Position numbers and translations under genes: made by a program. From NCBI GenBank assembly GCA_963540505.1, contig CAUTMV010000005.1, forward strand, positions 1 through 64,000: a stretch of DNA of 64,000 bases, written 5' to 3'. Shown here piece by piece: positions 50,721 to 59,935 of this stretch (positions are counted from its first letter, which is position 1; the number at the start of each line of letters is the position of its first letter). The notes beneath the pieces were generated by a model, which did not search any database, was not told where the DNA came from, and worked only from the letters and a program-made list of their open reading frames with translations. This stretch comes from Wolinella sp963540505 (GTDB lineage: Bacteria > Campylobacterota > Campylobacteria > Campylobacterales > Helicobacteraceae).

Positions 50721-52022
50721 ATGTTTGACTATCAAAAAATAAACAATACCTGTGTGAAGTGTGGGAAATGTATCCCTGTATGCACGATTTATAAAATTCA
50801 CCCCGATGAGACGACCTCGCCACGGGGGTTTATCGATCTTTTGGGTGCGTATGAGCGCGGCGATTTGGAGCTTAGTAAAGATGCAAAAAAGATTTTTGAG
50901 ACCTGTTTTTTGTGCACCTCATGCACTTATGTCTGTCCAAATAAGCTCCCTACCGATCAGATTATTGAGAATGTGCGGCGCGATATTGCCGAGAAATTTG
51001 GCATAGCGTGGTTTAAGCGCGCCTATTTTTTCCTCCTTAGGAATCGTAAAATCATGGATTTTGCGTTTAAATTCGGCTCATATTTTACGCCCCTGCTTTT
51101 TAAAAACTTACCCGAGAAACAGTCCATGCAGCCGCGATTCCCGCTCCCCTTTGTGGGGAATCGCGTCTTTATATGGCTACGTCCAAAGAGCTTCATGGAG
51201 CGTTATCCTGAGGAGACGCGCAATAGCGAGGACTCTAAGGCGCGCCGTGTGGCGATTTTTATCGGCTGTTTGGCGAATTACAACTACACGAGAATCGGCG
51301 ATTCTCTCATGGAAATTTTAAAAGAGCTGAAGATTGACGCGTTTATCCCCAAAGCCCAGCAGTGTTGCGCTGCACCTGCCTATTTTACGGGGGATTTTGC
51401 CACCGTAGATAAGCTCATCAAGCAAAATGTCGAATATTTTGAGAGCTTTTTTGATGAAATTGAGGCGATGATTATCCCTGAGGCGACCTGTAGCGCGATG
51501 ATTTTGGAGGATTGGGCGCATTTTATGCACGATCAGCCCTTGTGGCGCGAGCGCATTGAGAAGCTGCTGCCTAAGATTTATATCGCGAGCGACTGGCTCT
51601 ATCATAAAACGGATCTGCTGGAGCGTCTGAAGTCCCTTAACATCAGCATGGAGCGCACTATTACCTACCATGACCCCTGTCATGCGCGCAAAGTTTTGGG
51701 GATTTTCAAAGAGCCGCGCGAGCTTTTGCGTGCAAACTATCAAATCATCGAGATGAGCAATCCTAATCAATGCTGTGGTTTTGGGGGTGTGACGCTCCAG
51801 ACGGAGCGATTCGCCCTTGCAGAGAAGGTGGGGGATGCGAAGAGTGAGATGATTAGGGAGAGTGGTGCGCAAGTGGTGAGTGCGGAGTGTAGCGCGTGCC
51901 GTATGCAACTCACAAATGCCCTCATGCAGGCGAATGTGGAGGTTGATTTTGCCCATCCGCTTGAGCTCATTGCCGATGCGCTAAGGAGTGCAAAGGTAAT
52001 GCGGGAATCGCAAGAATCTTAG
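50721..52022 (+). CDS. GlpC/HdrD-like Fe-S oxidoreductase subunit
   Basis: Electron-transfer protein with two N-terminal [4Fe-4S] ferredoxin motifs (C11/C14/C17/C21 in CVKCGKCIPVC and C62/C65/C68/C72 in CFLCTSCTYVC). Two CCG domains follow (CCAAPAYFTGD and QCCGFGGVTLQ), as in GlpC, heterodisulfide reductase HdrD and LutA-type proteins. Helicobacter pylori HP0666 and Campylobacter jejuni Cj0991c sit beside hemN in the same way. No GlpA or GlpB partner is present, so a glycerol-3-phosphate role is unlikely. The electron partner is unknown. Confidence 0.85.
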   Translation: MFDYQKINNTCVKCGKCIPVCTIYKIHPDETTSPRGFIDLLGAYERGDLELSKDAKKIFETCFLCTSCTYVCPNKLPTDQIIENVRRDIAEKFGIAWFKRAYFFLLRNRKIMDFAFKFGSYFTPLLFKNLPEKQSMQPRFPLPFVGNRVFIWLRPKSFMERYPEETRNSEDSKARRVAIFIGCLANYNYTRIGDSLMEILKELKIDAFIPKAQQCCAAPAYFTGDFATVDKLIKQNVEYFESFFDEIEAMIIPEATCSAMILEDWAHFMHDQPLWRERIEKLLPKIYIASDWLYHKTDLLERLKSLNISMERTITYHDPCHARKVLGIFKEPRELLRANYQIIEMSNPNQCCGFGGVTLQTERFALAEKVGDAKSEMIRESGAQVVSAECSACRMQLTNALMQANVEVDFAHPLELIADALRSAKVMRESQES

Positions 52023-52081
52023 GTGCGCGCGACCCTTATCATAGCGCAGATTCCTGCATTTTGTTTTTCAGTGCGATTACG

Positions 52082-52102
52082 CGATTCTCATATCGGGAAT
52101 CG
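52082..52102. terminator. Possible hairpin between convergent GlpC-like gene and cysE
   Basis: CGATTC (52082-52087) and GAATCG (52097-52102) form a 6-base stem with a 9-base loop in the 95-base gap between convergent genes. The right arm is part of a GGGAATC copy. A weaker stem (GCAG-ATTC-CTGC) lies about 35 bases upstream. Confidence 0.35.
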
Positions 52103-52117
52103 GAGCTAAAAGGTATC

Positions 52118-52828
52118 TCACGTCCTCAAGCTCTGCACGAAAGCTTCATAAATTTTCTCAAGCTCTTCGCCTTGATTATCGAGATCCGACGGAGGGCAGC
52201 CGTTTTTAATCGCATGTTCCAGCAGGGCGACGCGCTTTAGCAGGTAGATGAAAAGCTGCTTGTCAATATCGGGAATCTTAGAGAGGTCACTTTGATCTTT
52301 GCTGCGTCCTTTTTCAATAACCCGAGCGGGAATCCCCACTGCTGTGGAGTTTGCAGGGACATCGCGCACGACGACGGAGTTTGCTCCGATTTTGGAATTC
52401 GCTCCGATGGTGATATTGCCCAAAATCTTCGCACCCGCGCCGATGACGACACCTGATTCTATCGTGGGGTGGCGTTTGACTTTCTCAAGACTTACACCAC
52501 CGAGACTCACGCCCTGATAGATTGTCACATCATCGCCCACTTCGGCGGTCTCTCCGATGACTACACCGATTCCATGATCGATGAAGACGCGCCTGCCGAT
52601 TTTTGCGCCCGGGTGAATGTCGATATTAGTAATTAGCTGGCTAAAAGCCATGAGGAAGCGCGCGAGAATGTGCCATTTGCGAATATAAAGCGCGTGAGCA
52701 AAACGATGAAAAAAGAGCGCGATGAGCCCCGGATAGCTAAAAAAGAGCTCAATCTTCGAGCTAATCGCAGGATCGCGCTCAAAAATGACAGAAAAATCCT
52801 CCTTGAGAATCCTCAAAAACTGCATCAT
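52118..52828 (-). CDS. cysE: Serine O-acetyltransferase CysE
   Basis: Left-handed beta-helix acetyltransferase making O-acetylserine for cysteine synthesis. The 236 residues contain hexapeptide repeats (IHPGAKIGRRVFIDHG, VVIGAGAKILGNITIGAN, SKIGANSVVVRDVP) and the GVSLGGVSLEK active-site loop. DIHPGA and HGIGVVIGETAEVGD are CysE-specific. Its start overlaps the end of speA by 4 bases, as in Campylobacter jejuni (Cj0763c/Cj0764c). Confidence 0.95.
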   Translation of the reverse strand: MMQFLRILKEDFSVIFERDPAISSKIELFFSYPGLIALFFHRFAHALYIRKWHILARFLMAFSQLITNIDIHPGAKIGRRVFIDHGIGVVIGETAEVGDDVTIYQGVSLGGVSLEKVKRHPTIESGVVIGAGAKILGNITIGANSKIGANSVVVRDVPANSTAVGIPARVIEKGRSKDQSDLSKIPDIDKQLFIYLLKRVALLEHAIKNGCPPSDLDNQGEELEKIYEAFVQSLRT

Positions 52829-54675
52829 AATTTGCGCTCTCCATTTGTAATCGTGCGAAGATAGCCATTTTCGCTAAGCATGACGTAGAGCTGCCCCAGC
52901 ACCTCCTTGCGCACCTCATCATCAATCAAGGCGGAGTCCTCAATCTTTTGCTTTAGCCTCCGCTCAATCTCCTTGGTGTCATAATCTAAATCATCAAGCA
53001 CATCAAGAATCGTCTGAGCCTCAAGGAGATTAGTGATGAGGTATTTGCCCTCTTCGTCAAATTCTACGCTAAATTCCGTCGGGTGCGTGAAGAGATTGTG
53101 CCGCATACCCAGCACCTCCTGATATGCGCCTATGAGGAAAAATCCCAGAAAATACTCCTCGCTCGTAACATCGACATCATGCAAAAAGAGCGGTCTTTTA
53201 ACATCAAAGCCAATCTCGCCATCGCTATCGCACGTAATATCCCAAAGGCTCGCAGAGCGTGTAGGGCGTCTGTTGAGCCGATCCAGGGGCATTACGGGGA
53301 ATCGCTGAGTAAGCCCCCAGTAATCGGGTAGGCTTTGGAAAAAGGAGCAATTAAGCAGGTATCGCTCCTGCACCTGCTCTTGGATTCTTAAGATTTCGCT
53401 GTGATTCTTGTGCTTGAGAATTTTGATGACCTTTTTAATGATGAGATGGACGAGAATTTCTGTATTGCTGCGATCTTGCAGGTCAATGTAGCCAAGATCA
53501 AAGAGTGTTAGGAGCGATTCCATGTGATCGAGGCTATCATGCAGATACTCAATGGCGTATTTTTCATTGACAGTATTATAAAGTTCGTGCAGTTCTTCGA
53601 TGAGCGGCGGATTCTTCTCTTTTAGGTGCAGCGCGTGCTCGTCATACTCTTGGGAAAACAGTTCAAGCACAGGAGCGATCAAAAGCGCGTGACTTGCGGC
53701 GATATAGCGTCCTGATTCGATATAAATATCTGGCTCGGGCTCTTTTTTGTTTTTTGCAATCTCTTTGAGTGAAAAGACCACGTCTCCCGCGAACTCATTA
53801 AGCGTATAGTTACGATTTGTTACACCTTCGTGCTGTGTATATTCGACGGCTAATCCCCCGCCGATATTGACGCTTTTGAGATTTTTTGCCCCCATTTTAC
53901 GCAGTTCCGCATAGATATTCCCCGCCTCGCGGATTGCTTTTTTGAGCGGAGAGATGTCGCTAATCTGCGATCCGATATGAAAGTGGATCATGGTGAATTT
54001 ATGGAGCAGATGATGTTTCTCCAGCAGATGAATCGCCTCAAGAAGCTCGGTAGAGGTGAGCCCGAACTTGGAGTTGATTCCGCCGCTTTTCGCCCAGATT
54101 CCTATACCGCTGCTATGCAGGCGGATACGCAGACCGATGTTGGGATAGGGCTCGCCCATCTCCTTAGCGACTTCGATAATCGTCTCAAGCTCGTTTAGTC
54201 CCTCAATCGTTAGCGTGATTTCATGTCCCATATTTGCGGCGATGAAGCCTAGAGAGATCATCTCCTTGTCCTTAAAGCCATTGACCGTAATAGGCGAACC
54301 GTTGTTAGTGTATGCCATCGCGATGATGAGCTCGGCTTTGCTCCCCGCTTCTAGCCCATAGCAGCGATTTTTCGAGAGCTCGACAAGGGGCAGGACGAAA
54401 TTGGGAAACTGATTGACTTTAAGCGGGAAAACCGCCTTAAAGTGCCCTTTGTATTGATATTGCTTGATGGAGTTTTCAAAGTGAGTGAAGATTTTATCAA
54501 TCTGCTTTTTGACTAGGTGCGGGAATCGGAGCAGTAAAGGTCCGCGGTATCCATCTTCGCGCACTTTTTTGACAATATCGATGATTGCGGGTCTGCTTTG
54601 GTGATTGACTTTGACTTGACCATCTTCGATAATGAAGTCATTATCCGACCAAAAATTGATTCCATAATCGACCAT
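52825..54675 (-). CDS. speA: Biosynthetic arginine decarboxylase SpeA
   Basis: PLP-dependent decarboxylase (alanine racemase fold type III) making agmatine from arginine. KAVFPLKVNQFPNFV contains the PLP lysine. HFHIGSQISDI, VNIGGGLAVEY and the C-terminal SDGEIGF region are typical of SpeA. The start is ATG 54675 with AGGAGAGG before it; an in-frame ATG 30 bases upstream would add 10 residues. At 616 residues it fits the long biosynthetic class. It pairs with AguB at 17.4 kb in putrescine synthesis. Confidence 0.95.
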   Translation of the reverse strand: MVDYGINFWSDNDFIIEDGQVKVNHQSRPAIIDIVKKVREDGYRGPLLLRFPHLVKKQIDKIFTHFENSIKQYQYKGHFKAVFPLKVNQFPNFVLPLVELSKNRCYGLEAGSKAELIIAMAYTNNGSPITVNGFKDKEMISLGFIAANMGHEITLTIEGLNELETIIEVAKEMGEPYPNIGLRIRLHSSGIGIWAKSGGINSKFGLTSTELLEAIHLLEKHHLLHKFTMIHFHIGSQISDISPLKKAIREAGNIYAELRKMGAKNLKSVNIGGGLAVEYTQHEGVTNRNYTLNEFAGDVVFSLKEIAKNKKEPEPDIYIESGRYIAASHALLIAPVLELFSQEYDEHALHLKEKNPPLIEELHELYNTVNEKYAIEYLHDSLDHMESLLTLFDLGYIDLQDRSNTEILVHLIIKKVIKILKHKNHSEILRIQEQVQERYLLNCSFFQSLPDYWGLTQRFPVMPLDRLNRRPTRSASLWDITCDSDGEIGFDVKRPLFLHDVDVTSEEYFLGFFLIGAYQEVLGMRHNLFTHPTEFSVEFDEEGKYLITNLLEAQTILDVLDDLDYDTKEIERRLKQKIEDSALIDDEVRKEVLGQLYVMLSENGYLRTITNGERKL

Positions 54676-54872
54676 GACCTCTCCTAGGGGAATGTCGTAT
54701 TGCAAGAGTGCGGATTATAGCACTTTTGTGTGCGATGAGCACGCCGAGGGGAGAGGCAATGGACAGGCGATATGGCGGGGCGGTCTGTTTTGTGATAGGA
54801 TTCCCGCGCTTTTAAAGGAGAGGTGTGGGGCGGATTTGGTTATGATTTGCGCTATTTGTGTGGAGGCGAGGT

Positions 54873-55319
54873 ATGGTTGATGTCGATAATCAAACGCAAA
54901 GTGCCATAGATACGACACTTATAGAGGAGATTGCGGCGTTTTTATCACCTAGAGACGTGGAGCTTTTGCTTGTGAATGATGAGAAAATCCACGCGCTAAA
55001 TCTCGAGTATCGTGGCGTGGATTCCCCTACAGATGTGCTCTCTTTCCCGCTTGTTGCACCCTTAGAGCTTGAAGGTGCGCAAATTCCACTCGGATCGATT
55101 GTGATTTGCGTAGATAAGGTGCAGCAAGAAGCGCGGAATCGCGGGCATGAAGAGCGTTTTGAGACGGCTCTTTTGTTTATTCATGGAATGTTACATCTTT
55201 TAGGTTATGACCATGAGCGTGATAACGGCGAACAGAGGGCAAAAGAGCGCGAGATTATTGAGCGTTTTGGCTTGCCTCTTAGCCTCATTGAGCGAAATGA
55301 AAGGGTGGATAATGCGTGA
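54873..55319 (+). CDS. ybeY: Endoribonuclease YbeY
   Basis: Zinc metalloprotein needed for 16S rRNA 3'-end maturation and ribosome quality control. The H3 zinc site is intact in HGMLHLLGYDHERD, and GVDSPTDVLSFP is the other family block. ATG 54873 with GAGGCGAGG upstream is preferred over GTG 54858, giving 148 residues. The stop overlaps the next gene by 8 bases. Confidence 0.94.
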   Translation: MVDVDNQTQSAIDTTLIEEIAAFLSPRDVELLLVNDEKIHALNLEYRGVDSPTDVLSFPLVAPLELEGAQIPLGSIVICVDKVQQEARNRGHEERFETALLFIHGMLHLLGYDHERDNGEQRAKEREIIERFGLPLSLIERNERVDNA

Positions 55320-55938
55320 AAGTGTCGATCAGAAGCTCATTGCGGAGATGGGCAAAATTTCTCTCTCCATGTTTCGTAAAAACTTTTTTGGCGTGTTTCA
55401 CGGCTCCATTTCGGCGAAGCTCGGAGACAATCGATTCCTCATCAATAAACGAGATGCAATTTTTGATGAGATTAATGAAGATTCCCTCATTACACTTTAT
55501 CATGCGCGCGATTATCGCTGGAGAGAGGCGAGTCTTGATTCTCAAATCCACTCAAGTATCTACCAAAATATCAGCGAGGCGAAATATGTCGCCTACTGTT
55601 TGCCCCCCTTTACGATGGCGTATGCGCTGCGTTTTAATAAGATTGTTCCGCAGGATTATTTCGGATCGATCTTTTTTCGCTCCATTGAGGTCTATAATCC
55701 GCGGGATTTTGAGACGTGGTATGAGCGCGCCGATGTGGAGATCTATCGCTATATGAAAGAGAAACGCCTCAAGGCGATGGTGATCCGCGGCTATGGGGTC
55801 TATCTGCTTGAGCGCAATATCAATCAGCTCGCCAAAGTGATGGCGGTGATTGAAAACAGCTGCCGTATCCTCTATCTCGCCGCGACGCTTGATGGCACGC
55901 ACGGGGTGCAGAGCTGCGATGTCCCTTATGTGACTTAG
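55312..55938 (+). CDS. Class II aldolase-fold protein lacking metal ligands
   Basis: A 208-residue protein with the class II aldolase/adducin layout: GSISAKLGDNRFLINK in place of GNxSxR, HSSIYQNISEAKYVAYCLPP in place of the HxxIYxxRPDVxAVVHxHPP block, and a C-terminal RGYGVYLLERNINQLAKVM. The metal-binding His-x-His of catalytic members is replaced by Tyr-Cys-Leu, so normal zinc catalysis seems lost. ATG 55312 with AAAGGGTGG upstream is preferred to longer in-frame starts inside ybeY. A similar uncharacterised gene follows ybeY in Campylobacter jejuni (Cj0122). Role unknown. Confidence 0.72.
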   Translation: MRESVDQKLIAEMGKISLSMFRKNFFGVFHGSISAKLGDNRFLINKRDAIFDEINEDSLITLYHARDYRWREASLDSQIHSSIYQNISEAKYVAYCLPPFTMAYALRFNKIVPQDYFGSIFFRSIEVYNPRDFETWYERADVEIYRYMKEKRLKAMVIRGYGVYLLERNINQLAKVMAVIENSCRILYLAATLDGTHGVQSCDVPYVT

Positions 55939-56501
55939 GTTTTGCACGCAAAGGCGCAATCATCTTCATGATCATTGAAGATTCCCGCGCTTTGCAAAAA
56001 CGCATAGAGCGTTACCGAACCGACGAACTTAAATCCTCGATTCTTCATATCTTTGGCAAGTTCATCGGAGCATTCATTGCGCGTCGGCGCATCTTTGTAA
56101 TGCTTGATTGAGTGTTTGATAGGTGTTTTCCCGCGCCAAAAATATTCACTAAGCGAGCCAAACTCCTTGATGATTTGAAGCGCAGCCTTTGCATTATCCC
56201 GCACGGAAAAGATTTTTGCACGATTCCTAAGAACTTCACCCTGCGCAAGAATCGCCTCCAGTGCCTCATCGCTTAGGTTTGCACAATACTCAAGGTCAAA
56301 ATTTTTAAACGCCTTGCGATAACCCTCGCGCTTGTGTAAAATCGTCTGCCAGCTTAATCCCGCCTGCTGCGTCTCAAGCGCGAGTAGCTCAAAAAGCTCG
56401 CGATTCCCATGGAGCGGCTTGCCCCATTCATTGTCGTGATAAGCGATATAGAGCGGGTCATTGAGTTTCACCCAGCCGCAACGTTTGCTATTATTCCTCA
56501 C
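55935..56501 (-). CDS. tag: DNA-3-methyladenine glycosylase I
   Basis: Removes 3-methyladenine from alkylated DNA in base-excision repair. The N-terminus RCGWVKLNDPLYIAYHDNEW is diagnostic. ETQQAGLSWQTIL and MKNRGFKFVGSVTLYAFLQS are the HhH and substrate-pocket regions. The zinc-binding Cys/His near both termini appear intact (C8 in RCGW, and C in HEDDCAF). The 188-residue length is usual. Its end overlaps the convergent aldolase-like gene by 4 bases. Confidence 0.95.
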   Translation of the reverse strand: MRNNSKRCGWVKLNDPLYIAYHDNEWGKPLHGNRELFELLALETQQAGLSWQTILHKREGYRKAFKNFDLEYCANLSDEALEAILAQGEVLRNRAKIFSVRDNAKAALQIIKEFGSLSEYFWRGKTPIKHSIKHYKDAPTRNECSDELAKDMKNRGFKFVGSVTLYAFLQSAGIFNDHEDDCAFACKT

Positions 56502-56593
56502 AGATTTCCTAGTTTTCTGGGAATCATAGCAAAATTAGGGCGAGCCCCTGCTTTGTGCAGACACGGCTTTAAATTCACAAACATCGGAGTGGT

Positions 56594-57886
56594 ATGCGAT
56601 ATATTATTTGGATTACAGCCCTTTGTAGCCTGCTTTTTGGGGCACAGAGGCATTTTACGTTTCATGAATTGCTAGGCGAGGAATCGGGCAATCGCCTTTT
56701 GGTCATCGGCGGGGTGCATGGCGATGAGCCGGGGGGCTATTTTGCTCCGGCGATTCTCGCGCAGCATTATCGGATCAAAAAAGGCTCGTTATGGGTCGTG
56801 CCTAACCTTAATTTTGACAGTATTGTCGAGAATCGGCGCGGAATTTATGGCGACATGAATCGCAAATTTGCCTCTATTAAGAAGAGCGATAAAGATTATC
56901 AAATAGTCAATGATATTAAAAAAATCATTACGGATAAGAGTGTCGATTTTGTGATTAATCTTCACGATGGGCATGGCTTTTATCGTCAGAAATGGCAAAA
57001 CTCCATCTTTAATCCGCGCGCATGGGGACAAGCTTATATTATCGATCAGAAGGGAATTGATGAGGTAAAATTCGGGAATCTTGATGAGATTACGCTCCAG
57101 ATGACTAATAATCTCAATCAAAATCTCCACAAAGATTATCATTCATTTAATATTAAAAATACTGAAACAAAATTTAAAGATGAAGAGATGCGCATGTCGC
57201 TTACGTTTTTTGCGATCACTCATCTAAAGCCCGCGCTTGCGATTGAGACGAGCAAAAATATTAGCGAGCTCGATCAGAAGGTCTATTATCAGCTTCAGTC
57301 CATCGAGGAGCTGATGAAGATTATGGGAATCGCTTTTGAGCGCGATTTTGAGCTAAAAGTGAGCGAGGTTCATCGCCTGCTCGCGCAATATGGAGACGTG
57401 CGGATTAATGAAAACATTATCCTGCCTCTTAGCGATATTCGTCCTGTTTTGCGCTATATCCCGCTGCTCCCCTCAGGCAATCGTTTTGAATTTTCCCATC
57501 CGCTCGGAACCTTTAAGCGCGTGGGCGATCATTATGAGATGATTGTGGGGAATCGCGTGCTTAGCAGATTTTATCCGCAGCGTTTTGGTAGCACACAATG
57601 CAGGGTAAAAAGTGCTGAACTTGCGGTCGATGGCACAGTGCAAAGCTATCCTTTTGGCGCACAGGTCGAGGTTGGGGAGCGATTCCTCGTGCGCGCACAG
57701 GAGGGAATCCGCGTGAATGTGATCGGGCTTGTGGATAAAAATCACGCTTCACAAGATGAAATCGAGGTGCGGCGCGAGATGATTCTCCCGCGATTCTCAG
57801 TTGATAAGGGAGCGCGCACTTATCGTGTAGAGTTTTATGAGGGTGGGGCTTTTTGCGGCATGGTTACCACGCATTTTGCAAAATAA
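56594..57886 (+). CDS. Cell-shape D,L-carboxypeptidase Csd4/Pgp1 family
   Basis: Periplasmic zinc carboxypeptidase that trims peptidoglycan tripeptides to dipeptides and is needed for helical shape in Helicobacter (Csd4) and Campylobacter (Pgp1). A signal peptide covers residues 1-17. The metal site is H42-x-x-E45 in GGVHGDEPGG plus H124 in INLHDGHGFY. Helicobacter pylori Csd4 has an atypical Gln at the first position; here the canonical His is present. About 200 C-terminal residues form the usual extra beta domains. The 430-residue length matches the family. Confidence 0.92.
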   Translation: MRYIIWITALCSLLFGAQRHFTFHELLGEESGNRLLVIGGVHGDEPGGYFAPAILAQHYRIKKGSLWVVPNLNFDSIVENRRGIYGDMNRKFASIKKSDKDYQIVNDIKKIITDKSVDFVINLHDGHGFYRQKWQNSIFNPRAWGQAYIIDQKGIDEVKFGNLDEITLQMTNNLNQNLHKDYHSFNIKNTETKFKDEEMRMSLTFFAITHLKPALAIETSKNISELDQKVYYQLQSIEELMKIMGIAFERDFELKVSEVHRLLAQYGDVRINENIILPLSDIRPVLRYIPLLPSGNRFEFSHPLGTFKRVGDHYEMIVGNRVLSRFYPQRFGSTQCRVKSAELAVDGTVQSYPFGAQVEVGERFLVRAQEGIRVNVIGLVDKNHASQDEIEVRREMILPRFSVDKGARTYRVEFYEGGAFCGMVTTHFAK

Positions 57887-57907
57887 CCGGGAAATAATAA
57901 GGAGCAG

Positions 57908-59125
57908 ATGATGCAGATAATCAACACAGAAGATTTTGAAAAATTTGTGAGTGAATTTCGCGCACACACGGGATTTCGTGCACCTCTTGGATTTGGGATA
58001 TGTCGAGTCGATTTGGGCGCGGAGGGCAAGGTGCTGCAGGCGACCTATCCGATACTTAACTGGAGTGCGGAGAATCTCGGTTCATTCGCGGTTTTTAGCG
58101 ATTCTAGCGCGCTAGGTAAGCCTCTAAGCAGAAGCGAATCTGAAGAAATTGTAGGAATCACGCCCGAATTTATAGAGAGAGCCCTTGAGCTTTATGCGCC
58201 CTTTGTGGCTCAGACGCTGGCAGATTCCTCCAAACACAAAAATATTCAGGTGCTCTTAGAGCTTGTCGAGGCGCAAAAGCAGGGGCGGCTTTCGGATTCC
58301 CGCGGTGAGTGCCTTTATCGTTTTGTGGCGATTTATTGCGACGCGAAATGCGAAAGTGTCGAGAGCGGATATATGAAGCTGCTCGCCCTCTCTCTAGGCA
58401 AAGCTCCGCTACGAAGTCTCATGCTTGATGGGATTTTTGGATTGCTTCAGAATGTCGCGTGGAGCGGGAATAGACCCTATGAGCTTGCGTGGTTGCGTGA
58501 AAATGAGATCCGCTTAAAAATGCGAGGTGAGTATCCCGCGATTGATTATGTGGATAAATTCCCGCGCTATTTGATGCAAGTGATCCCTCAAGCGGATAAT
58601 ATTCGCCTCCTTGATACGGCGAAGACGCGATTTGGAGCGTATTTGGGCAAGGGTGGATATACGCAAATGCCCGGAGCGAGCTATATCAATTTTAACGCCG
58701 GAGTTTTAGGCGCGTGCATGAATGAAGGACGTATCAGCTCCTCGGTAATTATCGATGAGGGGAGCGATGTGGGCGGTGGAGCGAGTATTTTGGGCGTGCT
58801 AAGCGGCGGGAATAGTGAGCCCGTCAGTATCGGGAAAAATTGCCTTCTTGGGGTAAATAGCTCGACGGGAATTAGCCTAGGCGATGGTTGTATCGTCGAT
58901 GGCGGGATTGCGGTGCTGGCGGGGACGGTGTTTAAAATTAGCTCTGAAGAGGCGCGCAAAATCGCAGAGATTAATCCCGATTTTCTCATCAATGAGAGCG
59001 GGCTATATAAGGGGCGCGAACTCTCCAAAAAGCACGGAATCCACTTCCGACAAGACTCTAAAAGTGGCGCAATGATTGCTTTTAGAAGCAATAAAAAAAT
59101 TGAGCTAAACGCTGCGCTGCACTAG
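57908..59125 (+). CDS. dapD: Tetrahydrodipicolinate N-succinyltransferase DapD
   Basis: Succinyltransferase of the diaminopimelate/lysine pathway. The 405 residues match the long epsilonproteobacterial form: a large N-terminal region followed by a left-handed beta-helix domain with GASYINFNAGVLGACMNEGR, IDEGSDVGGGASILGVLSGG and KNCLLGVNSSTGISLGDGCI. AAGGAGC precedes the ATG. The product feeds MurE substrate supply. It follows the Csd4-like gene by 21 bases. Confidence 0.94.
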   Translation: MMQIINTEDFEKFVSEFRAHTGFRAPLGFGICRVDLGAEGKVLQATYPILNWSAENLGSFAVFSDSSALGKPLSRSESEEIVGITPEFIERALELYAPFVAQTLADSSKHKNIQVLLELVEAQKQGRLSDSRGECLYRFVAIYCDAKCESVESGYMKLLALSLGKAPLRSLMLDGIFGLLQNVAWSGNRPYELAWLRENEIRLKMRGEYPAIDYVDKFPRYLMQVIPQADNIRLLDTAKTRFGAYLGKGGYTQMPGASYINFNAGVLGACMNEGRISSSVIIDEGSDVGGGASILGVLSGGNSEPVSIGKNCLLGVNSSTGISLGDGCIVDGGIAVLAGTVFKISSEEARKIAEINPDFLINESGLYKGRELSKKHGIHFRQDSKSGAMIAFRSNKKIELNAALH

Positions 59126-59134
59126 GAAGTTCGT

Positions 59135-59935
59135 ATGCAAGTGGTGTTAAGTATTGCAGGGAGCGATAGCTCCGGAGGTGCGGGAATCCAAGCGGATATC
59201 AAGACTGCTGAGGCGTTTGGGTGCTTTTGTGCCACGGCGATCACGGTCGTTACGGCGCAAAACACTTTGGGCGTGCACTCTGTAATGCCCATGAGTGCGA
59301 AAATGGTGCGCGAGCAGATTGACGCGGTGATGGAGGATTGCGAGGTGGGTGCGATTAAGATTGGCATGCTCTATGACACGGAGATCATCGAAACAGTGGG
59401 CGAGTTTTTGCTCCAAAATTCTCTAAAGATTCCCGTCGTGCTCGATCCTGTGGCACTCTCTCAGGCGGGCTCAAAGCTGCTAAAAGATGAAGCGATTGAG
59501 AGCCTGAAAAAGCTATTCCCACTCGCGACGCTCATCACGCCCAATTTAGAGGAGAGCAGGCTTTTCTTTGGGCTTAATCAAGTGCCGACACTTGAGATGA
59601 TGGAGTGCGAAGGTGCACGTTATACGCGTGAATTAGGGGTGCATATCGTGGTGAAGAATATTCGCAAGGGGAATCAGAGTATCGATTATCTCGCCCAAAA
59701 AGGTCATGCAAGTAGCATTTATCGCACGCAATTTATCCAAAACGCTCAGCGTCATGGCACGGGTTGCACGTTTTCCAGTGCGATTGCGTGTCTGCTCGCA
59801 AAGGGTGCGAGTGTGCAAGAATCGGTGCAGAGGGCGAAAAATTATGTCCATGAGGCGATGATTCATGCGCCGATGATTGGGCGCGGATCAGGTCCGATTC
59901 TCCACCGCGTGGGGAGCCTAAGTGCAAGAGAGTAG
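59135..59935 (+). CDS. thiD: Hydroxymethylpyrimidine (phosphate) kinase ThiD
   Basis: Phosphorylates HMP and HMP-phosphate in thiamine synthesis. Ribokinase-fold motifs are GSDSSGGAGIQADIKT at the N-terminus and HGTGCTFSSAIACLLAKG with the catalytic Cys/Asp-loop near the C-terminus. It overlaps thiE by 14 bases, so the pair is translationally linked, as in Helicobacter pylori (HP0843-HP0844). Confidence 0.95.
   Translation: MQVVLSIAGSDSSGGAGIQADIKTAEAFGCFCATAITVVTAQNTLGVHSVMPMSAKMVREQIDAVMEDCEVGAIKIGMLYDTEIIETVGEFLLQNSLKIPVVLDPVALSQAGSKLLKDEAIESLKKLFPLATLITPNLEESRLFFGLNQVPTLEMMECEGARYTRELGVHIVVKNIRKGNQSIDYLAQKGHASSIYRTQFIQNAQRHGTGCTFSSAIACLLAKGASVQESVQRAKNYVHEAMIHAPMIGRGSGPILHRVGSLSARE

Noticed and set aside
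51318..51956. 212-residue minus-strand ORF inside the GlpC-like gene
   Set aside because: Antisense shadow. The plus-strand product has intact Fe-S and CCG motifs across the same bases.
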